Positions 1-5,207 of a stretch of 5,389 bases of DNA are shown piece after piece. The stretch lies in assembly GCA_017614055.1 (NCBI GenBank), contig JAGACP010000179.1, forward strand, positions 1-5,389, written 5' to 3'. Under the pieces are notes generated by a model. It worked only from the letters and a program-made list of their open reading frames with translations. It did no database searches and was not told the origin of the DNA. Source of the DNA: Erysipelotrichaceae bacterium (GTDB taxonomy: Bacteria; Bacillota_I; Bacilli_A; Erysipelotrichales; Erysipelotrichaceae). The translations under genes were made by a program, and so were the position numbers. The number at the start of each line of letters is the position of its first letter. Within the stretch, counting starts at the first letter, position 1.

Positions 1-1
1 C

Positions 2-658
2 ATCGGTATCAATGCGGGAAGTCTTAACAAAAAATACGAGCACAGCGAAGAAGCCATGATCGAATCGGCAAAGGATCATCTGAGGATCCTTGAATCCCTT
101 GATTTCCATGACGTCTGCCTGTCTTTCAAGTCTTCCGATCCGCTTGAATGCATGAAAGTATACAGACTTGCATCGGAAACGTTCGAGTATCCCCTGCATC
201 TTGGCGTGACGGAAGCGGGCGGACTTATCAACAGCACCATCAAGTCATCCGTAGCTCTTGGAAACCTTCTGCTTGAAGGGATCGGCGATACCATCAGGAT
301 ATCGATATCCGACGATCCTGTCGAAGAAGTCAAGGTAGCCAAGAAACTGCTCAGGACCTGCAATCTGAAGATGGATGTGCCCAATCTCGTATCCTGCCCT
401 ACCTGCGGCAGACTGCAGTACGACATGCTGCCGATCGTGAGACAGATGGAAGATTATCTTGAGACCGTGAACAAGAACATCACCGTAGCCATCATGGGCT
501 GTCCGGTAAACGGACCGCAGGAAGCCAGACGCGCGGACATCGGCGTCGCCGGAGGAAAGGACAGCGCGATACTGTTCAAGAAAGGCGAGATAGTCTCGGC
601 CATCCCTCAGGACAGGATAATCGAGACGCTGATCGAAGAGATAGAGAAACATATATGA
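2..658 (+). CDS. ispG: 4-hydroxy-3-methylbut-2-en-1-yl diphosphate synthase (IspG/GcpE), C-terminal part, 5' end outside window
   Basis: IspG reductively opens 2-C-methyl-D-erythritol 2,4-cyclodiphosphate to HMBPP, the next-to-last step of the MEP isoprenoid pathway, in the cytosol using a [4Fe-4S] cluster. The frame is open from base 2 and gives 218 residues, roughly the last 60% of a typical protein. It opens with the family signature IGINAGSL, followed by PLHLGVTEAGG and EGIGDTIRISISDDPVEE, both near-identical to well-studied IspG proteins. The cluster ligands are visible as C132 and C135 (SCPTCGR) and C167 (MGCPVNGP), with catalytic Glu at 174. The 32-residue gap from the second to the third Cys and the 7-residue gap from Cys to Glu match E. 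coli IspG. One oddity is GPQEA where GPGEA is usual. The ATG at 56 is internal and not the real start. No isoprenoid partner gene follows, because transcription appears to end directly after the stop codon. Confidence 0.97.
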   Translation: MGINAGSLNKKYEHSEEAMIESAKDHLRILESLDFHDVCLSFKSSDPLECMKVYRLASETFEYPLHLGVTEAGGLINSTIKSSVALGNLLLEGIGDTIRISISDDPVEEVKVAKKLLRTCNLKMDVPNLVSCPTCGRLQYDMLPIVRQMEDYLETVNKNITVAIMGCPVNGPQEARRADIGVAGGKDSAILFKKGEIVSAIPQDRIIETLIEEIEKHI

Positions 659-681
659 GCTGCCATGCAGCTCATTTATTT
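655..681 (+). terminator. Intrinsic terminator of ispG overlapping its stop codon
   Basis: A perfect 9-bp inverted repeat, ATGAGCTGC (655-663) and GCAGCTCAT (667-675), has a three-base CAT loop and is followed by TTATTT. The ispG TGA stop (656-658) lies inside the left arm. The stop codon of the convergent membrane-protein gene begins at 680, so the same hairpin may also stop transcription from the other side. In that direction the tract after the stem is only moderately T-rich, so bidirectional action is less certain. Confidence 0.75.
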
Positions 682-1162
682 AATGCGGCTTTGAAACAAC
701 ACACATTACAGAGGAATACAGATAAGGCAGAAAGATGAAAGCTTCCAGAAGGAACAGACTGCTTTTTCCTATTATCGAATAATACTCACTAGGAATGATT
801 ATGATCAGCCCGCTGATGAACATCACCGACAACAAGATGACGACTATGACCGGCATGATGAACCGGCTGTCAAGCCTCTTGAGATATTCATTCACCGTGA
901 AACAGTTAACGCTCACAAGCAGCAGGTGTATGGACAGCTCAGGATAAAAGTACGGGATCCTGCTGCCTTTGAGCACTATCGTCATCACGAAGAAACATAT
1001 CAGACTCGAAAAAGCTATCTTGACATAATCCGGTCTGCCGGCCCCCAGCATGAACAGTATGCCCATGACTATCAGGACCTCGCCCATGAAGCCGGAACCG
1101 TTCAGGAACAGGCACCACGCGATCAGCATCAGCCAGTAATTCACAACTATCATCTTTTTCAT
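680..1162 (-). CDS. Small multi-pass membrane protein of unknown function
   Basis: I do not recognise this 160-residue protein. It is strongly hydrophobic, with about five or six likely membrane segments near residues 5-20, 26-41, 47-64, 73-92 (weaker), 101-123 and 130-155. Short charged links such as GRPDY (42-46) and NEYLKRLDSR (91-100) separate them, and the tail is short (SKPH). No catalytic or transporter motif is visible. The ATG at 1162 is preferred because AGGAGG lies eight bases upstream. An in-frame ATG at 1201 would add 13 residues but has no ribosome binding site. The gene converges on ispG and diverges from the WYL regulator, separated by an 80-bp region with a candidate operator. 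Control by that regulator is therefore plausible but unproven. It could be an uncharacterised small integral membrane protein of the lineage. Confidence 0.7.
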   Translation of the reverse strand: MKKMIVVNYWLMLIAWCLFLNGSGFMGEVLIVMGILFMLGAGRPDYVKIAFSSLICFFVMTIVLKGSRIPYFYPELSIHLLLVSVNCFTVNEYLKRLDSRFIMPVIVVILLSVMFISGLIIIIPSEYYSIIGKSSLFLLEAFIFLPYLYSSVMCVVSKPH

Positions 1163-1170
1163 CTTTCCTG

Positions 1171-1176
1171 CCTCCT
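1171..1176 (-). promoter_or_regulatory. Shine-Dalgarno AGGAGG fixing the start of the membrane-protein gene
   Basis: On the minus strand AGGAGG is followed by CAGGAAAG and then ATG at 1162-1160, an eight-base spacing. The upstream in-frame ATG at 1201 has no such site, so this element decides the start. It is the only full consensus site in the window. Confidence 0.75.
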
Positions 1177-1199
1177 GACTAGATGATATGACATTCCGC

Positions 1200-1227
1200 A
1201 TAACATATTGTCCGTTTTTTCGGTCAA
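1200..1227 (-). promoter_or_regulatory. Possible weak promoter of the membrane-protein gene
   Basis: On the minus strand TTGACC (1227-1222) is followed after 16 bp by TGTTAT (1205-1200), which matches the -10 consensus at four of six positions. The -35 would lie inside the palindrome 1206-1229. This is a weak match and other start points are possible. Confidence 0.25.
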
Positions 1228-1229
1228 TA
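1206..1229. promoter_or_regulatory. Candidate operator: imperfect palindrome between divergent genes
   Basis: The arms TATTGTCCG (1206-1214) and CGGTCAATA (1221-1229) are inverted copies matching at 8 of 9 positions, separated by six T. The element spans the -35 and most of the spacer of the WYL-regulator promoter. It also carries a possible -35 (TTGACC) for the opposite gene. Position and symmetry fit a dimeric regulator blocking polymerase. The divergently placed WYL protein is the obvious candidate ligand, but that is inference. Confidence 0.5.
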
Positions 1230-1236
1230 CTATAAT
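1208..1236 (+). promoter_or_regulatory. Promoter of the WYL regulator, predicted leaderless
   Basis: The -35 TTGTCC (1208-1213) and a perfect -10 TATAAT (1231-1236) are separated by 17 bp. Counting seven bases past the -10 puts the transcription start at 1243, the A of the ATG. No Shine-Dalgarno sequence precedes that ATG, which agrees with a leaderless mRNA. Confidence 0.65.
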
Positions 1237-1242
1237 GTACTT

Positions 1243-2163
1243 ATGAACAAGAAAAGGATACTTCAGCTGATAGATATCATGAAAAACGAGACGGACATGG
1301 ATCATCCCCTGTCCCTCAAAGAGATCGTCACGGAACTTGAAAAAAGAGATGTGATCGTCAATGACCGCAAGACTCTCTACGATGATTTCAGATATCTCAA
1401 CGAGAACGGATATGATGTCGAATACAGCGACGGAAAATATTATCTTGAAGAAGCGCCTTTCTCTCTTTCCGAGATCAAGATCATCATCGATTCCATAAAT
1501 ACTCTAAGAAGCATCGACGACAGATTCCTTGTCTCTCTGAAAGACAAGATATATTCTTTCGTATCCCGTTATCAGACCGATTATCTGAAAGAACTGGAAT
1601 ATGCCGGAAAACATGTCCAGGGAAGATTCATAAACAGGCTCGAAGACTGCCTGGAAGCGATAAAAAACGATCTTGCGGTGATCATCCGAAGAAAGAAACG
1701 CGATGAAGAAAAGATCTGTCCGATATTCCTGTACAGGGAGAATGACTACTATTATCTCTACTACCATTATCCCGATGACGGCAGGATATATCATGCGCGT
1801 TTCGACAACATCGAATCGATAATACTTACTGATGAAAAAGATGCCCTGACTGTAGGAAAAGACAGGGTCATATCAATGATAAATGAAAGTACGAAGAGTT
1901 TTCATTCCAGGAAGACTTCTCTCATCTCTTTCGAGATCATGAACGACAGTCCTCAGCTCAGAGGCAGGCTCGAGGATGATTTCCCGAATCTCGTATATAC
2001 AAAAAAAGGCTTTTCTATAAAAGCCGGTTTAAGCAGTGCCTTCTTCGCAAGGATCGCCGGTTATTCAACCGACATCAGGATAGAAGACAGAGATATCGCT
2101 GAACAGTATGAAAGATATCTCGAAGATATCATTCATAATAGCCGGAATCGTAAAGATAACTGA
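1243..2163 (+). CDS. WYL-domain HTH transcriptional regulator (YafY/DeoR-like architecture)
   Basis: This 306-residue protein has the usual length and layout of WYL regulators, cytosolic DNA-binding proteins that sense a ligand through an Sm-like beta barrel. Residues 4-57 form a winged helix-turn-helix; the recognition region NDRKTLYDDFRYL at 40-52 and the preceding HPLSLKEI at 21-28 are typical. Residues 70-140 are a helical linker. The WYL-type domain covers about 142-197 (KICPIFLYREN, then YYYLYYHY and ARFDNIESI). The name-giving Trp-Tyr-Leu triplet reads Tyr-Tyr-Leu at 170-172. The remainder (about 215-306) resembles the C-terminal extension of the family. The start at 1243 fits the usual N-terminus (KRILQLIDIMKNET) but has no Shine-Dalgarno site, and the promoter predicts a leaderless mRNA. 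It probably controls itself and the divergent membrane-protein gene through the palindrome at 1206-1229. Ligand and targets are unknown. Confidence 0.9.
   Translation: MNKKRILQLIDIMKNETDMDHPLSLKEIVTELEKRDVIVNDRKTLYDDFRYLNENGYDVEYSDGKYYLEEAPFSLSEIKIIIDSINTLRSIDDRFLVSLKDKIYSFVSRYQTDYLKELEYAGKHVQGRFINRLEDCLEAIKNDLAVIIRRKKRDEEKICPIFLYRENDYYYLYYHYPDDGRIYHARFDNIESIILTDEKDALTVGKDRVISMINESTKSFHSRKTSLISFEIMNDSPQLRGRLEDDFPNLVYTKKGFSIKAGLSSAFFARIAGYSTDIRIEDRDIAEQYERYLEDIIHNSRNRKDN
2114..2130 (-). terminator. Weak candidate hairpin at the end of the deacetylase-like gene
   Basis: A perfect 7-bp inverted repeat, GATATCT and AGATATC, with a three-base loop spans 2114-2130. In the minus direction it overlaps the TGA stop (2131-2129) and is followed by TTTC. 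The stem is AT-rich and the T tract short, so termination would be weak. It lies inside the coding sequence of the convergent WYL gene and may simply reflect codon content. Confidence 0.25.
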
Positions 2164-3406
2164 GAGTCTTGAGATCTATGCCGTAATGCTGAAGCATGTC
2201 CTCGACCGTAAGCAGCTGATAGCCCCTGTCTATCAGTTCAGGTATCAGACGTTCCAGTGCCGAGTAGGTCTCCTCGTATTCATCATGAAGGACGACGATG
2301 TCTCCGCCTTCAAGTCCGCTGTCCATGACTTCCTGATAGATGTCCTGAGGCTCCTCGTAGAGCCAGTCTCTTGAATCGACGTTCCACAGGATGGCTGGTA
2401 CTGGCTGCTTTTCAAGCACATCACTGTCGAACTCTCCGCCTACAGGCCTGTAGGTCGACATCTCATATCCGACGAATTCCTTCATGTATTCGACAGGTCC
2501 CGCGATCTGTCCTTTTATTTCATTGACGTCAATGACGGTGAGATCCACACGGTCCTGCGTGAAAGAACCGTAACTGTTTCCGTTGTTTATGGAACGCAGA
2601 AGAAAATAATACACCTGATAGTCCGCCCAGGCTTCCCTGTTTTCAAGATCCTCTCCCGTGACATAGAAAGTCGCATTTGCGTCATATTCATAGAGAAGAT
2701 CTACCACCTTCATGCTGGTTGAGACTTCCGGACGATATTCCAGATCAGGTCCGTCGTTGAAGGTGAGACATACGATCGGATGGTCATCGTCGACATACAC
2801 GGGCTTCCTGTATATCTCGTTCGGGAATCCGAAATCCATGTCCAGCCCCTTCTGCATGTATTTGATCGGGATATAAGTCTCATATCCGAACTCGTCATAT
2901 TTCACATGGAGGCTGTCTCCCGAAATCTCGTATGAGATCTTCGAGAAATCGACTCCATCGGCATTCAGAGTCTTCAGGAAAGACGAATCATAGTAGCGGT
3001 CAGGATCGTTCTTCTTCAGCTCATAGCGCAGATAGTCGATGACGATCTTTCTGCCCTCATCGTTCAGTTCCTTCGCCGTGATGGCCTCGTAATCCTTGTC
3101 GGTGAAATACTTGTCGTCGTTTCCGTAGCTGACAAGGTAATAATCGCCGTACGGCACAAGAGAATAGTCGTGGATCGAATCATCCTTGACGCCCTTGCAC
3201 AGATCTTTGGCATATTTCTTGCCGGTCTTGCTGTCGGGATAGAACGCCAGACAGTGTCTGGTCTTGTAGGTCTTGGCATCGTCATGGATGGACCTCTTGC
3301 CCACGAATCTGAAATTGGTCGTAAGCAAAACGATACCGACGATTATCACCGTCAGCATCGCCATGATCAGATAGACGGATTTCTTCAGTCTTCTCTTCTT
3401 TGCCAT
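2129..3406 (-). CDS. Membrane-anchored CE4 polysaccharide deacetylase-fold protein, probably catalytically inactive
   Basis: The 425-residue protein has a basic N-terminus (KKRRLKK), one membrane helix at about 12-30 and an extracellular part. Residues about 45-200 form an unassigned domain that may resemble the PdaC/RsiV-type DUF3298 region of peptidoglycan deacetylases. Residues about 208-402 match the CE4 NodB domain, which normally removes acetyl groups from peptidoglycan or other glycans. Motif 3 (RPVGG, 320-324), motif 4 (VDSRDW, 343-348) and motif 5 (VVLHD, 371-375) are conserved. Motif 1 reads TFNDGP (215-220), with Asn217 replacing the catalytic-base Asp. Motif 2, normally HxxxH, aligns with Phe282 and Arg286, and there is no histidine between H209 and H374. 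Metal binding and catalysis are therefore doubtful; a glycan-binding or regulatory role is possible. The gene starts 26 bp after the permease stop, has its own promoter and lacks a Shine-Dalgarno site. Its last 35 bases overlap the WYL gene tail to tail. Confidence 0.87.
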   Translation of the reverse strand: MAKKRRLKKSVYLIMAMLTVIIVGIVLLTTNFRFVGKRSIHDDAKTYKTRHCLAFYPDSKTGKKYAKDLCKGVKDDSIHDYSLVPYGDYYLVSYGNDDKYFTDKDYEAITAKELNDEGRKIVIDYLRYELKKNDPDRYYDSSFLKTLNADGVDFSKISYEISGDSLHVKYDEFGYETYIPIKYMQKGLDMDFGFPNEIYRKPVYVDDDHPIVCLTFNDGPDLEYRPEVSTSMKVVDLLYEYDANATFYVTGEDLENREAWADYQVYYFLLRSINNGNSYGSFTQDRVDLTVIDVNEIKGQIAGPVEYMKEFVGYEMSTYRPVGGEFDSDVLEKQPVPAILWNVDSRDWLYEEPQDIYQEVMDSGLEGGDIVVLHDEYEETYSALERLIPELIDRGYQLLTVEDMLQHYGIDLKTLSYLYDSGYYE

Positions 3407-3413
3407 CTATTAC

Positions 3414-3442
3414 ATTATAAGCCAATTGTTCATCAGTTTAAA
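3414..3442 (-). promoter_or_regulatory. Promoter of the deacetylase-like gene, predicted leaderless
   Basis: On the minus strand a perfect TATAAT (3419-3414) is preceded after 17 bp by TTTAAA (3442-3437), a four-of-six match to the -35 that lies in the last codons of the permease gene. The predicted transcription start is 3407 or 3406, at or one base before the ATG. No Shine-Dalgarno sequence is present between -10 and ATG. Readthrough from the importer genes would also be possible, since no terminator is seen in the gap. Confidence 0.5.
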
Positions 3443-4230
3443 TCCCGTGAACGGCCTATAAGTCCCGATACAAGATCTATCATCAGCATGATCATGACCG
3501 CTATCAGCGAATACGCGAATATCGGGATCATGTTGGTGGGATCGGAGCTCCTTGCGCCCAGGATGGCGCTTCCAAGTCCCGGATTGCTTCCTCCGGTTAT
3601 GACTTCGGCCATGATCTCTATCTTGAAAGCCAGCGAGAAGCTCGAAAGCATCGCGACAAGTATGTAAGGAAAAGCCAGAGGCAGCTTTATCCTGAGGTTC
3701 CCCATGAAATATCCCGAGCCGTCTACCTTGCTGGCCTTGATGATCTGGTCGGGTATGTTCCTGATACCTCCGGCTGTCCCTTCATAGATGATCGGGAAAC
3801 ATATCAGCACGACCAGAAACATCGGCGCAAGCCTGAAGCCCGCCAGTACTATGAACACATAGATCAGAGAAGCCGTAGGTATCGCTCTCAGGGTTATGAT
3901 CGTGGGACTGATGATCTTTTCGATGAAACCGTTGTTTCCCGCGATGACTCCCAGGATAACCCCTATGACCATCGATATCGCAAAACCCGTCAGCATCTTG
4001 CCCATGGTGGAGAAGATGCATCTGTATGTATAGGGTCTTCCAAGAAGATACAGCGTATACTTTATCGTACTCAAGGGATCGGGAAAGACCATCGTCTTCT
4101 GTCCTATATACATGGACAAAGCCTGCCACAGAGTGGCAAGCAACAATAGTCCAAGCATGAACTGTACGATTCTATCTGACGTAGATCTCTTCACTTGTTT
4201 CAGGCAATCCCAGTACAGACAGGAACGCAT
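3433..4230 (-). CDS. ABC transporter permease, NitT/TauT (SsuC/TauC-like) family
   Basis: This is the membrane channel subunit of an importer of the nitrate/sulfonate/taurine/thiamine-precursor class, 265 residues as given. Hydrophobic segments lie near 25-43, 78-98, 112-132, 135-150, 186-203 and 235-257. The family-typical LRAIPTASLIYVFIVLAGF (114-132) is present. The cytoplasmic EAA loop that docks the ATPase runs from E150 and G151 to IKLP (181-184). The late signature AEVITGGSNPGLG (208-220) is also clear. The ATG at 4230 overlaps the solute-binding gene by 59 bp and has AAGG nine bases upstream. A GTG at 4194 (253 residues, beginning VKRSTSDR) would give a more usual N-terminus and a 23-bp overlap but has no clear ribosome binding site, so the start is uncertain. 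Translation is probably coupled to the upstream gene. No ATPase gene lies next to it. Substrate cannot be told from sequence. Confidence 0.93.
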   Translation of the reverse strand: MRSCLYWDCLKQVKRSTSDRIVQFMLGLLLLATLWQALSMYIGQKTMVFPDPLSTIKYTLYLLGRPYTYRCIFSTMGKMLTGFAISMVIGVILGVIAGNNGFIEKIISPTIITLRAIPTASLIYVFIVLAGFRLAPMFLVVLICFPIIYEGTAGGIRNIPDQIIKASKVDGSGYFMGNLRIKLPLAFPYILVAMLSSFSLAFKIEIMAEVITGGSNPGLGSAILGARSSDPTNMIPIFAYSLIAVMIMLMIDLVSGLIGRSRDLN

Positions 4231-5134
4231 CGATATCGGCCTTGATATCTATGGCTTTCTTATATCCGAGACCCATGGCGTTGATGCCCAGGGCGTTCTT
4301 CTGCTTGAAGACGTTCACGACTACCGCAGGATTGAAGCCGTACTGCGCGGTAGCCTCTTCATCCGTATAGACGCTGAGACCTTCGGCAGCCAGTTCTGGA
4401 TTCTCTATCGCCGCGTTTATGGAAGTCTCTAGCCTTGAAAGGAACTCACTGACCGTCTCTTCAGGGACATCGTTCCTGACGAATACGGCAGCCTGGATCA
4501 TGTCCAGACCGGACTTGTTCCTGTACTCCTCCTGGATGTCGGCATACAGAGAAGCGTTCTCGTTCTTTTTCAGTGCCACAAACAGAGCAGGCTGTGCCAG
4601 GAAGACATAGTCCACGTCGTTTCCTTCCAGATCCTTTCCGGATATAAGATCGGCTGCAGCCGACTGCGCGTCCGCTTCGTATACCAGATTCTCATCGAAA
4701 TCCGTTCCGTAAAGATAATGCCAGATCTTGTTCGGAAGCATGTTCTCGTTGCCGAAAAGCACGACTGTATCGCCTTCATTCATGACACCGTCGTCGTCAT
4801 GACCGGTCGAACCCACATAGAAGTTTCCGAAAGTGATGATGGCGGCAAGCTTATACTCTGCACCGTTCTTAATCGCATTGACTCCGCTTGAAAGGTCGAC
4901 GACCATGACATCCGGAGAATTATCGCCCGTCCACAGCGCGCCGATCGCATCGGCCGCGACTCTGGTGTAGTTCTCGTTTCCTATCTGGTCGTAGAAAGCC
5001 AGTACAGGTGCTCCCTTCGGAGTCACGATCGTAAGATCCTCAACGGATACTTCTCTGGCATCGCCGTTGTCTGCAGGTCTGCCGCAGGCGGTCAGTGCCA
5101 GTAATACTATCAATATTGCCAGTAATTTCTTCAT
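4172..5134 (-). CDS. Lipoprotein solute-binding protein of an ABC importer (NMT1/NitT-TauT type)
   Basis: This protein would capture the substrate outside the membrane and hand it to the permease encoded just downstream. It begins with a classic lipoprotein signal (MKKLLAILIVLLALTACG). The lipobox LTAC ends at Cys17, the only cysteine in the protein and the predicted lipid-anchor site. After a short polar linker comes LTIVTPKGAPVLAFYDQ (about 34-50), typical of the NMT1/TauA-like fold. The total of 320 residues is normal for the class. The start at 5134 is preferred because GAGG (5147-5144) lies nine bases upstream. The ATG at 5140, two codons earlier, is only three bases from that site. The gene ends inside the permease frame, so the two are surely co-expressed. 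A predicted Crp-type box at -41.5 suggests control by the divergently encoded regulator. Ligand is unknown; assignment as a solute-binding protein is firm, the exact subfamily less so. Confidence 0.88.
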   Translation of the reverse strand: MKKLLAILIVLLALTACGRPADNGDAREVSVEDLTIVTPKGAPVLAFYDQIGNENYTRVAADAIGALWTGDNSPDVMVVDLSSGVNAIKNGAEYKLAAIITFGNFYVGSTGHDDDGVMNEGDTVVLFGNENMLPNKIWHYLYGTDFDENLVYEADAQSAAADLISGKDLEGNDVDYVFLAQPALFVALKKNENASLYADIQEEYRNKSGLDMIQAAVFVRNDVPEETVSEFLSRLETSINAAIENPELAAEGLSVYTDEEATAQYGFNPAVVVNVFKQKNALGINAMGLGYKKAIDIKADIDAFLSVLGLPETSEEIYVR

Positions 5135-5139
5135 TTTCA

Positions 5140-5168
5140 TTTACCTCGCCATGACAATTATATATAAT
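5140..5168 (+). promoter_or_regulatory. Predicted promoter of the Crp/Fnr-family gene
   Basis: TTTACC (5140-5145) matches the -35 at four of six positions, followed after 17 bp by a perfect TATAAT (5163-5168). The predicted transcription start is about 5175, leaving a leader of about 33 bases that contains the Crp-type box. A regulator bound there would sit downstream of the start and block transcription. Confidence 0.45.
5157..5162 (-). promoter_or_regulatory. Predicted -10 of the importer promoter, without a good -35
   Basis: TATAAT on the minus strand (5162-5157) forms one half of the perfect 16-bp palindrome CAATTATATATAATTG at 5155-5170. The predicted start is about 5150, giving a leader of about 16 bases that contains the GAGG ribosome binding site. 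At spacings of 16 to 19 bp no hexamer resembles TTGACA, which fits an activator-dependent promoter served by the box at 5184-5199. Confidence 0.5.
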
Positions 5169-5183
5169 TGAGTCATACAAATA

Positions 5184-5199
5184 TGTGATTTGGATCACA
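5184..5199. promoter_or_regulatory. Crp/Fnr-type binding site TGTGAT-N4-ATCACA
   Basis: TGTGATTTGGATCACA is a perfect inverted repeat of six-base arms around TTGG and matches the ideal Crp half-sites TGTGA-N6-TCACA. It sits nine bases before the ATG of a Crp/Fnr-family gene, which is the likely binder. Its centre (5191.5) is 41.5 bases upstream of the predicted importer start, the class II activation position. That the local regulator recognises a Crp-like site is inferred, since its DNA-binding domain is outside the window. Confidence 0.75.
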
Positions 5200-5207
5200 C
5201 ATAAGAC

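Noticed and set aside
76..652. Long open frames on the minus strand across ispG
   Set aside because: They are antisense to a gene with clear enzyme signatures, have no ribosome binding sites, and read as shadow translations.
926..1186. 86-codon plus-strand frame rich in His, Gln and Tyr
   Set aside because: It is the complement of the hydrophobic membrane-protein gene; such composition is expected from antisense to Leu/Ile/Val codons.
2108..2374. 88-codon plus-strand frame overlapping the WYL gene end
   Set aside because: It starts inside the WYL coding sequence, lies antisense to the conserved CE4 C-terminus, and has no support of its own.
3170..3667. 165-codon plus-strand frame spanning the deacetylase/permease junction
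   Set aside because: It is antisense to two genes with recognisable domains, and has no promoter or ribosome binding site.
3782..4129. 115-codon minus-strand frame inside the permease gene
   Set aside because: It is in a different frame from a permease with all family motifs, and is rich in His/Asp/Gly as typical of frame-shifted reading.
4172..4230. Possible frameshifted fusion of solute-binding protein and permease
   Set aside because: Both proteins are complete at family-typical length, with a proper stop for one and start for the other; overlap is better explained by coupled translation.
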